64,000 bases of DNA. Origin: Ensifer adhaerens. GTDB lineage: Bacteria; Pseudomonadota; Alphaproteobacteria; Rhizobiales; Rhizobiaceae. The first letter of the stretch is position 1. Each line of letters opens with the position of its first letter. The stretch spans positions 1,240,001 through 1,304,000 of the forward strand of contig NZ_JABEKT010000002.1 of NCBI RefSeq assembly GCF_013283195.1. The letters are read 5' to 3'. The translations under genes were made by a program, and so were the position numbers. The notes under the pieces are model-generated. The model made no database searches. It was not told the origin of the DNA and saw nothing but the letters and a program-made list of their open reading frames with translations. Below are positions 17,295-26,395 of the stretch, piece by piece.

Positions 17295-18317
17295 ATGAAC
17301 CGTCATATGTTTTTTATGCTTGCCGGCGCCATGTCCGTGGCGCTTCCCGCCATAGCATCCGCCCAGACAGAACTCACAGTTTACACCGCCGTCGAGGCTG
17401 TCGACCTCGATCGCTACAAGGCGACGTTTGAGAAGTCGCACCCAGATATCAAGATCAACTGGGTCCGGGATTCGACCGGCGTGATGACGGCCAAGTTACT
17501 CGCCGAAAAGGACAACCCGCAGGCGGATGTCGTCTGGGGGCTGGCTGCGACATCGCTGCTGCTCCTGAAGACGGAAGGCATGCTGGAAGCCTATCAACCG
17601 AAGGGCGTCGAGGCGCTCGACAAGAAATTCGTCGACAAGGACAACCCGCCGAGCTGGGTCGGCATGGATGCCTATGTCGCGGCCCTGTGCTACAACACGG
17701 TCGAGGGCGAGAAGCTCGGCCTGAAGGCTCCCAAGAGCTGGGACGACCTGACAAAGCCCGAGTACAAGGGGCATGTCGTCATGCCGAACCCGGCCTCATC
17801 TGGCACAGGCTTCCTCGACGTGTCCGGCTGGATGCAGATGTGGGGCGAGGAGAAGGCTTGGTCCTTCATGGACAAGCTGCATGAGAACATCTCCGCCTAC
17901 ACTCATTCCGGTTCGAAGCCGTGCAAGATGGCAGGTGCCGGCGAAGCCGTGATTGGCGTTTCGTTCGAGTTCCCTGGCGCCAAGGCCAGGAGCGCAGGCG
18001 CACCGATCGACATCATCTTCCCGTCGGAAGGATCGGGCTGGGAAGCGGAGGCGACGGCAATCATCGCTGGAACGGCGAACCTCGAAGCCGCAAAAACCCT
18101 GGTCGACTGGTCGGTCACCAAGGAAGCCAACGAAATGTACAATGCCGGCTATGCCGTGGTCGCCTATCCCGGCGTCGCCAAACCGGTCGAGCATCTGCCT
18201 TCCGACATCGCTTCAAAGATGATCGACAACGACTTCGAATGGGCCGCGAACAATCGCGCCACCATCCTGAAGGAATGGCAGAAGCGCTACGACGCGAAGT
18301 CGGAACCGAAGAGCTGA
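17295..18317 (+). CDS. aepX: 2-aminoethylphosphonate ABC importer, periplasmic binding protein
   Basis: A 340-residue solute-binding protein with a Sec signal (MNRHMFFMLAGAMSVALPAIASA). The frame is open for 35 codons before this ATG, but GAGGAG stands nine bases upstream and the signal peptide begins here. The mature part (ELTVYTAVEAVDLDRYK, HPDIKINWVRDSTGVMTAK, DVVWGLAATSLLLL) is characteristic of the AEP-binding group also called PhnS2 or AepX, related to iron-binding FbpA proteins. It hands AEP to the AepV/AepW transporter encoded downstream. The next gene follows after an 83-base gap holding a terminator-like hairpin. Confidence 0.88.
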   Translation: MNRHMFFMLAGAMSVALPAIASAQTELTVYTAVEAVDLDRYKATFEKSHPDIKINWVRDSTGVMTAKLLAEKDNPQADVVWGLAATSLLLLKTEGMLEAYQPKGVEALDKKFVDKDNPPSWVGMDAYVAALCYNTVEGEKLGLKAPKSWDDLTKPEYKGHVVMPNPASSGTGFLDVSGWMQMWGEEKAWSFMDKLHENISAYTHSGSKPCKMAGAGEAVIGVSFEFPGAKARSAGAPIDIIFPSEGSGWEAEATAIIAGTANLEAAKTLVDWSVTKEANEMYNAGYAVVAYPGVAKPVEHLPSDIASKMIDNDFEWAANNRATILKEWQKRYDAKSEPKS

Positions 18318-18333
18318 CCTCTGATCGACAAAG

Positions 18334-18359
18334 GGCGGAGTGCATCGCGCTCCGCCTTT
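18334..18359 (+). terminator. Terminator-like hairpin between aepX and aepV
   Basis: Arms GGCGGAG (18334-18340) and CTCCGCC (18350-18356) with a nine-base loop are followed by only three T residues. Placed between a binding-protein gene and its transporter genes, such a weak hairpin often lets part of transcription stop or protects the upstream mRNA, giving an excess of binding protein. That role is inferred. Confidence 0.6.
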
Positions 18360-18400
18360 CGCATTCTCGAAAATTGCCTGACGGCCAGCGGAGCTTGCAG

Positions 18401-19564
18401 ATGAGACATGCCCTGTCGATCGAACCGACACCCACGAGCATTCCCCCCACCGCCGCAGACGCGGCGTCCTATCTGGAAATCTCCGATCTCTGGAAGAGCT
18501 ATGGCGACTTCGTCGCCCTTCGTGACATCTCCCTGAGCATAGCAAGGGGTGAATTCATCTGTTTCCTTGGTCCCTCCGGTTGTGGCAAGACGACCCTCCT
18601 GCGCGCGATCGCCGGCCTCGACCTTCAGTCCAGTGGCAAGATCCTGCAGGGCGGCCACAACATCTCGACTCTGCCTGCCTCCAACCGGGACTACGGCATT
18701 GTCTTCCAGTCCTATGCGCTCTTTCCCAATCTCACCATTGAGCAGAATATCGCCTTCGGTCTTGAAAACGCCGGCCGATCGAGAGCGGAGATTGCTACGC
18801 GCGTCGCTGAGCTGCTGGCAACGGTCGGGCTTTCTGAACAGAGCAAAAAATATCCGGCCCAGCTTTCCGGCGGCCAGCAGCAGCGCATCGCGCTTGCACG
18901 TGCTATCGCGATATCGCCCGGCCTGCTTCTGTTGGACGAGCCGCTGTCCGCCCTAGACGCCAAGGTTCGGGTACATCTGCGCCATGAAATCAAGTCGCTG
19001 CAGCGAAAGCTCGGTGTTACCACCATCATGGTAACGCACGACCAGGAAGAGGCACTGGCGATGGCGGATCGGATCGTGGTGATGAACCACGGCGTCATCG
19101 AGCAGGTCGGGTCACCGACCGAAATCTACAGCCACCCGAAAACCCTCTTCGTTGCCGATTTCATCGGCGAAACCAACCAATTCCCTGCAAAGGTGTTGAA
19201 GGACGGGACGGTTGAGATTGGCCACTCGGCCTTCGATTGCTCAACGAAGGATCTTGTGGTGGGCGCGACTGCGACAGCCGTGGTGCGCCCCGTCGATATC
19301 ATTCCGCATGGGGCCAATGCCCACGCCGTCAATGCCGTCGACCGGCCGGCGACGCCACAAAACCTTATCGATGCCGAAGTACGGGAGATGGAGTTCCTGG
19401 GCATGTTCTGGCGCACGCGCCTGACGGCGCCGCGGCTTGGCGAGCGCACCCTGGTTGCCGACTTCTCCGTCAATGCGGTGCGCAGGCTACACATAGAGAC
19501 GGGTGGGGTGATCCAGGTGGAAATCCCGCGCGATCGTCTGCTGCTCTTTCCAAGGAGTGCCTGA
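18401..19564 (+). CDS. aepV: 2-aminoethylphosphonate ABC importer, ATP-binding protein
   Basis: A 387-residue ATPase. The open frame extends upstream, but the protein logically begins at ATG 18401 ([16 protein letters not shown]), followed by [20 protein letters not shown]. Walker A is GPSGCGKTT, signature [14 protein letters not shown], Walker [13 protein letters not shown], switch [14 protein letters not shown]. The C-terminal 130 residues are a TOBE-type regulatory region ([24 protein letters not shown]). Its place between aepX and a fused permease identifies it as the ATPase of the AEP importer (PhnT2 type). It ends two bases before the permease ATG. Confidence 0.88.
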   Translation: MRHALSIEPTPTSIPPTAADAASYLEISDLWKSYGDFVALRDISLSIARGEFICFLGPSGCGKTTLLRAIAGLDLQSSGKILQGGHNISTLPASNRDYGIVFQSYALFPNLTIEQNIAFGLENAGRSRAEIATRVAELLATVGLSEQSKKYPAQLSGGQQQRIALARAIAISPGLLLLDEPLSALDAKVRVHLRHEIKSLQRKLGVTTIMVTHDQEEALAMADRIVVMNHGVIEQVGSPTEIYSHPKTLFVADFIGETNQFPAKVLKDGTVEIGHSAFDCSTKDLVVGATATAVVRPVDIIPHGANAHAVNAVDRPATPQNLIDAEVREMEFLGMFWRTRLTAPRLGERTLVADFSVNAVRRLHIETGGVIQVEIPRDRLLLFPRSA

Positions 19565-19566
19565 GG

Positions 19567-21582
19567 ATGAACATCGCCCTCGAAGCACCATACCTGCCGC
19601 TAGCCGGCAAGCGACTGCGGCAGGAAACGTCCCGCGATGACCGCATCAAGTTTGGCCTCATGGCCATCATCGGGCTCTACCTGATCGTCGCCCTGGGTGC
19701 GCCGCTTTTCGTCATGCTGTCGAAGTCGCTGTCGACCTATCGCTTCGATCTCGCCGCTTTCGAGTTCCAGGTCAGCGACGGAACGGGCGCGAAATGGGGC
19801 CCGGTCGAGACAGCGGATGCGCTCAACAGGAAGCTTGGCGCCGTGGCGGAAGGTGACCTTGCGAGCAGTACTGATGGCCGGCTCGCAGCCACCAAGTTCT
19901 TCCCGGACTTCAGCTTCCGCAGTCCGGTCCAGTACCGAATTCGTGGCACCACGGATGATGCTGCGTTTCTCGCCGGTTCGACGTTGGAGAAGGGCACCGA
20001 ATGGCGTGAATATGACTCAGGCACCTTCCGGCGCATTATGCTGCGGCCGGCACGCACTCTCGGCCTCGACAATTTCAAGACCTATTTTTCGACGCCGGCA
20101 CTTGCCCGCTCGATCTACAACTCGGTGCTGATGGCAACGATCAGTACGGTGGTGACGATCTCCATCGCCTTTGCTCTCGCCTACGGGTTGACGCGCAGTT
20201 GCATGCCGCTCAAAGGTCTGTTCCGCGGCATCCTCGCCATACCGATCCTCGTGCCGTCGCTCTTGCCCGGAATCGCGCTCGTTTACCTCTTCGGCAATCA
20301 GGGCATCTTCAAGGATTGGCTTCTCGGCTACTCGATCTACGGCCCGATCGGCATCGTCATTGGCTCGGTGTTTTTTACCCTACCGCACGCCTTCCTGATC
20401 ATCCTGACCGCGCTCTCCATCGCAGATGCCCGCCACTACGAAGCCGCTGCATCGCTCAAGGCCAGCAAGTGGCGCACGTTCACGACCGTCACCTTACCAG
20501 GCGCACGCTTTGGCATCGTCTCTGCCGCTTTTGTCGTCTTCACGCTTGTCATCACCGACTTCGGGTTGCCCAAGGTAATCGGCGGTCAATACGGCATGCT
20601 TGCCGTCGATATCTACAAGCAGGTGATCGGCCAGCAGAATTTCGAGATGGGGGCGGTCGTTTCGGTCATTCTGCTGGTGCCCGCCATCCTCGCCTTCGCA
20701 GTGGACCGCCATATGCAGAAGCGCCAGGTGGCGCTGCTTTCGGCGCGGGCGGTGCCCTATGTGCCCAAGCCCAATGTCCGCATGGACGGCATCTGTCTTG
20801 CCTTCGCATGCCTCGTCAGTTTCTTCATCCTAGGCATGATCGCCATGTGCCAGATCGCAGCGGTCGTGAAGTTCTGGCCCTACGACCTGACGCTGACCGC
20901 GAAGAATTTCGCCTTCGACCTGATGGACGGCGGCGGCTGGACGGCCTATGCCAACTCGATCAAGCTTGCGTTGCTGACTGCGTTGTTTGGTTCGGTGATC
21001 GTCTTCGCCGGCGCCTATATGGTGGAGAAGGCGGATGCTTTCCGCTTCGGCCGGAACGTCTTCCATTTCCTGGCGATGATGCCGATGGCCGTGCCGGGGA
21101 TGGTGCTCGGACTTGCCTACATCTTCTTTTTCAACAACCCGGCCAATCCACTGAACGCCATCTACGGGACGATGACGATCCTCGTCGTCTCGACGGTCAC
21201 ACACTTCTACACCGTTGCACATCTGACGGCGCTAACGGCGCTGAAGCAGATGGATCCGGAATTCGAATCCGTCGCGGCCTCCTTGAAGCAGCCCTTCCAT
21301 CGGCTGTTCTTCCGGGTAACTTTACCTGTCTGTCTGCCGGCGATCCTCAACATCGCGATCTATCTCTTCGTCAACGCCATGACGACCGTCTCTGCGGTGG
21401 TCTTCCTCTACGCTGCCGATACCAAGCTTGCCTCGGTCGCCGTGCTCAACATGGATGATGCGGGCGACATCGCACCGGCGGCAGCCATGGGCATGATGAT
21501 CTTCTACACCAACGTCGCCGCCAAGCTCATCCACGCGCTGTTCGCCCGTGGTCTCTTGGCCCGAACGCAGGCCTGGCGATAG
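19567..21582 (+). CDS. aepW: 2-aminoethylphosphonate ABC importer, fused double permease
   Basis: A 671-residue membrane protein that joins two permease units in one chain, with about twelve helices, so one polypeptide replaces the usual pair. EAA-type loops occur twice (YEAAASLKASKWRTFTTVTL and FESVAASLKQPFHRLFFRV). ATG 19567 has AGG directly upstream, and the gene follows the ATPase stop by two bases. Between the first helix (about residue 60) and the next (about 185) is an unusually long hydrophilic insert of roughly 110 residues rich in charged and Gly residues, probably periplasmic. This matches the PhnU2/AepW type of AEP permease. Confidence 0.88.
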   Translation: MNIALEAPYLPLAGKRLRQETSRDDRIKFGLMAIIGLYLIVALGAPLFVMLSKSLSTYRFDLAAFEFQVSDGTGAKWGPVETADALNRKLGAVAEGDLASSTDGRLAATKFFPDFSFRSPVQYRIRGTTDDAAFLAGSTLEKGTEWREYDSGTFRRIMLRPARTLGLDNFKTYFSTPALARSIYNSVLMATISTVVTISIAFALAYGLTRSCMPLKGLFRGILAIPILVPSLLPGIALVYLFGNQGIFKDWLLGYSIYGPIGIVIGSVFFTLPHAFLIILTALSIADARHYEAAASLKASKWRTFTTVTLPGARFGIVSAAFVVFTLVITDFGLPKVIGGQYGMLAVDIYKQVIGQQNFEMGAVVSVILLVPAILAFAVDRHMQKRQVALLSARAVPYVPKPNVRMDGICLAFACLVSFFILGMIAMCQIAAVVKFWPYDLTLTAKNFAFDLMDGGGWTAYANSIKLALLTALFGSVIVFAGAYMVEKADAFRFGRNVFHFLAMMPMAVPGMVLGLAYIFFFNNPANPLNAIYGTMTILVVSTVTHFYTVAHLTALTALKQMDPEFESVAASLKQPFHRLFFRVTLPVCLPAILNIAIYLFVNAMTTVSAVVFLYAADTKLASVAVLNMDDAGDIAPAAAMGMMIFYTNVAAKLIHALFARGLLARTQAWR

Positions 21583-21789
21583 GCTGAGCTGCCGCTGGCA
21601 GAGCATTCCACTTCGCCCGCGCGCCGCCGCTTCTGGTAAGTCGAACGTGGGGAATTGAGGCCGATAACGTCGGTCACACGAACGGTTTTGATGTCGTTTG
21701 CGGAAACCGAACGAGGATGCCGACCGAAAAACTTCAATGACGAGTTCGTTGCGATCGGCGGCATCGTCCCACATCGAAATAGCGGGTCG

Positions 21790-22992
21790 TCATGTTGCGG
21801 TCATCTGGTTGACGTACCAGCGAACGTAGCGATCGACATTCGCCTCCTTGGTCGGCGAATAGGGGCCGGGCTCGAAACCGGGGGAGGTGACGCCGATCCA
21901 TTGGCGGCGGCAGATTTCCCAGTCTTCCGACATCACCTGGTGATGAAAGGCGGCAATTGCTTCCGGATCGTAGTCGCGTCCCTCGACGGCATTTTCGTCC
22001 ACGAGCCAGTAACCCCGCACGATGGTCTTCGTCGGCGATACCGGCGTTATACGCACGGTATGGGCATAGTCGGAATTGGCGTGGCACCAGAAATTGATGT
22101 TGGTGTTGGCGCGCGCGGTGCCCATGTCGGCATCGGTAAAACCTGCCATCAGCACCCTGCAAACCGCCTGCCCATCAGGGCTCTCGGTGACCATGCCCTT
22201 TCGCACAGGCGTGCGATTGGCGCGGAACCATTCCGCTGTGTTGTTGGACGAGGTGTTGACGCGCGCAACGTCGAGACCGGCTTTCTCCCAGCGAAGTCGA
22301 CACTCGCCCAACCGCTCGGCAATTTCGTCCTGGAGATCGGGATTGTCGTTCTCCGTGTCGTACTGCACGGAGACATACCCATGGTGATTGGCCTCGCAGT
22401 GATAGCACTCGCGATTGTTCTCGACGACGATTTTCCAATTCACATCGAGTTCATAATCGCGGATCAGGGCGACCTTGGCCCGTGCCATGCCCTGTGATTT
22501 CAAGATTGGCGACAGATGGTCGCGCAGTTCGTGGAAAGGGGAGGGTGTGTCGGCGAGGTTGACGAAGACAAGCCCATCGACCTCCTCCACACATACCTTC
22601 TTCAGCCCATGTGTCGTCTTGTCGAAATCCTCACCCATGATCGGCGCCCCGATGAGCCGTCCATCATGCGCGTAGGTCCACGAGTGATAGGGACAAACCA
22701 GTCGGGCCGACCGACCCTTCTCCTTGGTACAGATGATGGAGCCACGATGGCGACAGACGTTGTGGTGTGCGTGCAGTCTGCCATCGCGATCACGGACCAC
22801 GACGACCGGCACCCCACCGGCAGTGAACGTCATGTAGTCGCCAGAATGGGCAAGCTCCACGGAATGGCCTGCGAAGAACCAGCTGTTGCGGAATATAAGC
22901 CGTTGCTCTTCGGCGAAGACCTCGGGATCCGTATAGAATGCTCCGGGCAGGCCGGAGCCGGGACGATATGCTTGCAGCCAATGGACGTTCAT
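21790..22992 (-). CDS. Rieske-type ring-hydroxylating oxygenase, GbcA-like alpha subunit
   Basis: A 400-residue oxygenase beginning MNVHWLQAYRPGSGLPG; GGAGG lies seven bases before this ATG, so the upstream ATG is rejected. The Rieske [2Fe-2S] ligands are Cys80, His82, Cys100 and His103 (CRHRG ... CPYHSW). The mononuclear iron site lies in NWKIVVENNRECYHCEANHH (His198, His203). The NNRECYHCE wording is typical of the GbcA/carnitine group, which hydroxylates a methyl group of quaternary amines and releases formaldehyde. No reductase gene is nearby, so an electron donor must come from elsewhere. It sits next to the AEP importer and a divergent LysR gene. The substrate may be glycine betaine or an N-methylated aminophosphonate. 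Confidence 0.85.
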   Translation of the reverse strand: MNVHWLQAYRPGSGLPGAFYTDPEVFAEEQRLIFRNSWFFAGHSVELAHSGDYMTFTAGGVPVVVVRDRDGRLHAHHNVCRHRGSIICTKEKGRSARLVCPYHSWTYAHDGRLIGAPIMGEDFDKTTHGLKKVCVEEVDGLVFVNLADTPSPFHELRDHLSPILKSQGMARAKVALIRDYELDVNWKIVVENNRECYHCEANHHGYVSVQYDTENDNPDLQDEIAERLGECRLRWEKAGLDVARVNTSSNNTAEWFRANRTPVRKGMVTESPDGQAVCRVLMAGFTDADMGTARANTNINFWCHANSDYAHTVRITPVSPTKTIVRGYWLVDENAVEGRDYDPEAIAAFHHQVMSEDWEICRRQWIGVTSPGFEPGPYSPTKEANVDRYVRWYVNQMTAT

Positions 22993-23095
22993 AAGAATGC
23001 CTCCAGTATACTGAACCGAGGGCATTGGAGCTGTTCTTGCCAGGCAGGGCAAACGCGATTACCTTGGGGAAAGGATTAGAAAAATTAAGGGTGAT

Positions 23096-23962
23096 ATGGC
23101 GTCCGCACACTTGCCGCTGAATTGGCTTCGAGCCTTCGAGGCCGCCGCGCGGCTCGGCAGTTTCGCCGGAGCCGGCGCTGAACTGAACGTCACACCGTCT
23201 GCGGTGTCGCAGCACGTTCGAGCGCTGGAAGGAAGGCTCGGCAAGGCCCTGTTCACCCGCCATGCCAATGGGGTCAGGCTGACGGATCGCGGCCGGCGTT
23301 ATGCCGAGGAGCTTGGCCGGGCTTTCGCTGCGATCGACGAAGCCAGCCGCCGGATTGCCGGGCATGGCACGCGCGAGATGCTCGTCGTGCACGTGCCCAC
23401 GTCGTTTGCCAGTCAATGGATTGCACCGCGGCTCGACCTTTTTCGCGCCAGCCACCCTGACATCGACCTCAGGCTGACAGCACTCGACCAGGGCGAAGAC
23501 AAGGTCGACGCCACGATCGCCTTCGGACTGGGCAACTGGCCGAAGCATGATGCCATGCTCCTGCTGCGTGACGAGGCATTTCCGGTCTGCGGACCCAAAT
23601 ATGCCGAGGCGCTCACTGACCCGCAGGACCTGGATGGCCATGATCTGCTGCATGTGCCCGGATATTCTGAAGATTGGGACACTTGGTTCACGCATGCGGG
23701 CGTAAACGGCGTCGATACCTCGTCAGGGTCGTTCTTCGATCAATCGATCATGGCAATACGTGCAGCCGTGGAGGGAAAGGGCGTCCTGCTCGGCCGTGCA
23801 GCACTTGTTGAGCGTGAGCTTTCGAGTGGCTTGCTGGTGGAGCCTTTCGGTGTCCGGCTTCAAGCCGCCGGGTCATACTGGTTCCTGACGTCAGGGCCCA
23901 AGGCAAAACTGCCGAAGGTTATGGCGTTTCGGGATTGGCTGACCGAAATGACCTCAAGCTAG
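23096..23962 (+). CDS. LysR family regulator, GcvA type
   Basis: A 288-residue LysR protein of the GcvA group: LPLNWLRAFEAAARLGSFAG, then ELNVTPSAVSQHVRALE for the recognition helix, and GKALFTRHANGVRLTDRGRR. The ligand domain contains VHVPTSFASQWIAPRLDLF. AAGG lies five bases before the ATG. It diverges from the Rieske oxygenase gene across a 103-base gap that holds a small inverted repeat TTGCC/GGCAA (23037-23052). Control of the oxygenase is therefore likely. It differs clearly from the two paired LysR proteins of the AEP genes and converges tail to tail with the second of them, seven bases away. Confidence 0.88.
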   Translation: MASAHLPLNWLRAFEAAARLGSFAGAGAELNVTPSAVSQHVRALEGRLGKALFTRHANGVRLTDRGRRYAEELGRAFAAIDEASRRIAGHGTREMLVVHVPTSFASQWIAPRLDLFRASHPDIDLRLTALDQGEDKVDATIAFGLGNWPKHDAMLLLRDEAFPVCGPKYAEALTDPQDLDGHDLLHVPGYSEDWDTWFTHAGVNGVDTSSGSFFDQSIMAIRAAVEGKGVLLGRAALVERELSSGLLVEPFGVRLQAAGSYWFLTSGPKAKLPKVMAFRDWLTEMTSS

Positions 23963-23968
23963 CGGGCC

Positions 23969-24859
23969 TCAAGAAAATTGACCGCCACTTGCCTCGCGCG
24001 TCAAAGACCGAGCGGTTGCGAAGAACGCGTGGATTGACTTGCTGTTGCGGCGATCCTTCAGGCAGATCAGCTTTTCATGCATCGAAAGGGGTTGATGTTC
24101 GAGCGCGATTTTTACCAGCCGCGGATCGTCGTCGAATTCAGCCTCCGAAACGATCCCAAGACCCGCGCCGGCGGCAACGATCCGCCGGACGGCTTCGCGG
24201 CCTTCGGCCTCGATCGCAAAGCGCAGGGGCACGCCTTGTGCCTCAGCGAGCTTCTCGAACATCTGCCTGGTGCGTGAACCCTGCTCACGCATGACCAGCG
24301 GCCATGCGCTCAACGCTTCGAGGGGGACACTCTCCCGTGTCGCAAGCGGATGAGAGCGCGCGGCGAAGAGAACGACGGGAGAGACATTGAGCGGAAAAAC
24401 GTCAAACGGGCGCTCGTCGAGCAGTTCGCCGAGGACGCCGATATCCACGTCATAGGCAAGCAGTGCCTCCACGATGCTGTGAGAATTGCCGCCCACGATC
24501 TTGATCTGGATACCGGGAAACCGCTCGCGGAAAACGGTAAGGACGTCGAGCACATGATCGACCGAATCGGCGGCAATCCTGAGTACGCCCGCCCGCAACG
24601 ATCGTTCCTCCTGCAGGACGTCGAGAGCCTCGCCCTCGGCATCAAAGAGGCGGCGGGTCGTCACAAGGAGCCGGGCGCCCGCGGGAGTCAACTCGATTTG
24701 CCGGCGTTTTCGCACAAACAGGGCAACGTCATATTCCTCTTCCAGCCAGCGCACCTGGTCAGAGATGGCAGGTTGCGTGAGGTGCAAGGCGCGCGCGGCC
24801 ATGGAAAAGCTGCCGGTGAGAGCCACGTGATGGAAAGCCCGAAGCTGGACATAGCGCAT
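23969..24859 (-). CDS. LysR family regulator, paralogue of the first AEP regulator
   Basis: A 296-residue LysR protein of the same length as the one at 10237-11127, with the same opening MRYVQLRAFHHVALTGSF and the same DNA-binding phrase LTQPAISDQVRWLEEEYDV. Shared features continue in the ligand domain (VDIGVLGELLDE, LVMREQGSRTRQMFEKLAEA, IEAEGREAVRRIVAAGAGLG). The paralogues therefore probably read related DNA and related ligands. This one diverges from the PbfA-like gene and has the common motif in its promoter at 24885-24932. It is likely the activator of the hydroxy-AEP branch. Confidence 0.88.
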   Translation of the reverse strand: MRYVQLRAFHHVALTGSFSMAARALHLTQPAISDQVRWLEEEYDVALFVRKRRQIELTPAGARLLVTTRRLFDAEGEALDVLQEERSLRAGVLRIAADSVDHVLDVLTVFRERFPGIQIKIVGGNSHSIVEALLAYDVDIGVLGELLDERPFDVFPLNVSPVVLFAARSHPLATRESVPLEALSAWPLVMREQGSRTRQMFEKLAEAQGVPLRFAIEAEGREAVRRIVAAGAGLGIVSEAEFDDDPRLVKIALEHQPLSMHEKLICLKDRRNSKSIHAFFATARSLTREASGGQFS

Positions 24860-24884
24860 GATAGGACAAGACCGTTGGCGTGAG

Positions 24885-24932
24885 AATTCGTTGTATCGAT
24901 AGAATCTTAATTCGGTTAGATAATATCGATTT
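24885..24932. promoter_or_regulatory. Putative LysR binding region before the PbfA-like gene
   Basis: The stretch includes ATCGATAGAATC (24895-24906), a close match to GTCGATGGAATC at 11155-11166 and ATCGATAGATTC at 12914-12925. A second block TCGATTT (24926-24932) lies 31 bases downstream of the first instead of 22, about one more helical turn. An additional AATTC stands at 24885-24889. Confidence 0.45.
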
Positions 24933-24999
24933 TGTTCCGCTTCCGATAGATGCGATAGGTTACGCGTCCCAGCACGATGTTACGTCGATCGGAGAAAAG

Positions 25000-26361
25000 A
25001 TGAGCGCCACAGCATCCGCATTGGTTCACACGGAGGGCGAAGCCAACACCTCGGTAGCAAGGGGGATCTGGAACGCTCGGGTAAGCGATGAGCGGACGAC
25101 ATCCCTGGTGACACGGGACGCAGACGCGTTTCTCCACCAGAGCCTTTCCAGCCCCTGCCTGACGGCTATCGCCAAAGCGGAGGGCATCTGGATCGAGGAT
25201 ACCGCCGGCCGCCGCTACATGGACTTCCACGGCAACAGCGTCCACCATATCGGTTACGGGCATCCCCGCCTGAAACAGGCGATCAAGGCCCAGATCGACG
25301 ACTTGTGTTTCGCACCGCGACGTTTCACCTGCGAACCCGCCGTCGAGCTTGCAGAAACACTGGGTCGACTGGCGCCTGGCGATCTCGGCAAAGTGCTGTT
25401 TACCACGGGCGGTTCAGATGCGATCGAGGTCGCGCTGCGACTTGCGCGCGCTGCCACGGGCCGCTTCAAAACACTGTCCTTCTGGGACGCCTTCCACGGT
25501 GCCGGTTTCGGCGCATCGAGCGTCGGCGGCGAGGCCACCTTTCGCTCTGGGATCGCCGGACCGCTGTTGCCGGGCGCCGAACACGTCGCGCCCTGGGCCA
25601 ACCGTCATTGCGCCTATGGCCAGGACACGCTCGAAGCTTCTGCCCGCGCCTGTGCCAGCATGGTCTCCTACGTGCTGGCCCGCGAAGGCGATTTTGCCGC
25701 GCTGGTTGCCGAGCCCATGCGGGCAACGCCCAATCCGCCGGCGCCTGGCTTCTGGAAACAGGTACGCGCGGCTTGTGATCGGCACGGAACCTTGCTGATT
25801 TTCGATGAAATTCCCACGGGCCTCGGCAAGACAGGGCGCTTTTTCGCCTGTGAACACGACGACGTCGTCCCCGATATACTCGTACTCGGCAAGGCACTCG
25901 GCGGCGGCATCCTGCCGATCGCCGGTGTGGTTGCCCGGCGCGATCTCGACGTGGCGGGTGACTATGCGATCGGCCATTACACGCATGAAAAGAACCCGGT
26001 GACGACACGCGCAGCGCTGACCACCATTTCGATCATCATCGAGGAGGGACTTGCGGAGAGGGCGGTCGAACTTGGGGCGTATGCGATGGAGCGGCTCAGC
26101 GCATTCGGCGAACGCTGCGAGGCTATTGGCGATGTCCGCGGCCGCGGCCTGCTCTTCGGTGTCGAGATCGTTCGCGACCGCGCAGACTTTGCGCCCGACA
26201 ATGCGCTTGCGGAACGCGCCTATTATCGCTGCCTGGAGGCGGGGCTGAGCCTGAAGATCAGCGGGGGCAATGTCATGACGCTCTCGCCACCGCTGGTGAT
26301 CACGCGCCAGGAGCTCGATCGGGCTCTGACTATTGTAGAGCAGTCGATCCTGGCGGGCTGA
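25000..26361 (+). CDS. pbfA: (R)-1-hydroxy-2-aminoethylphosphonate ammonia-lyase-like PLP enzyme
   Basis: A 453-residue PLP protein of aminotransferase class III. Start ATG 25000 has GGAG five bases upstream. Key parts are YMDFHGNSVHHIGYGHPR (73-90), LFTTGGSDAIEVALRLAR, the PLP-binding LLIFDEIPTGLGKTGRFF (Asp269) and the PLP lysine in LVLGKALGGG (Lys298). The phrase DFHGNSVHxxGYGHP is what I associate with PbfA, which eliminates ammonia from (R)-1-hydroxy-AEP to give phosphonoacetaldehyde, so its product enters through PhnY and PhnA. Phosphonate neighbours and a LysR paralogue of the AEP regulator support this. An ordinary omega-transaminase is the alternative. Confidence 0.7.
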   Translation: MSATASALVHTEGEANTSVARGIWNARVSDERTTSLVTRDADAFLHQSLSSPCLTAIAKAEGIWIEDTAGRRYMDFHGNSVHHIGYGHPRLKQAIKAQIDDLCFAPRRFTCEPAVELAETLGRLAPGDLGKVLFTTGGSDAIEVALRLARAATGRFKTLSFWDAFHGAGFGASSVGGEATFRSGIAGPLLPGAEHVAPWANRHCAYGQDTLEASARACASMVSYVLAREGDFAALVAEPMRATPNPPAPGFWKQVRAACDRHGTLLIFDEIPTGLGKTGRFFACEHDDVVPDILVLGKALGGGILPIAGVVARRDLDVAGDYAIGHYTHEKNPVTTRAALTTISIIIEEGLAERAVELGAYAMERLSAFGERCEAIGDVRGRGLLFGVEIVRDRADFAPDNALAERAYYRCLEAGLSLKISGGNVMTLSPPLVITRQELDRALTIVEQSILAG

Positions 26362-26395
26362 CGGCACCGGCAGCGGACAAATCAGGAGCATTGCC

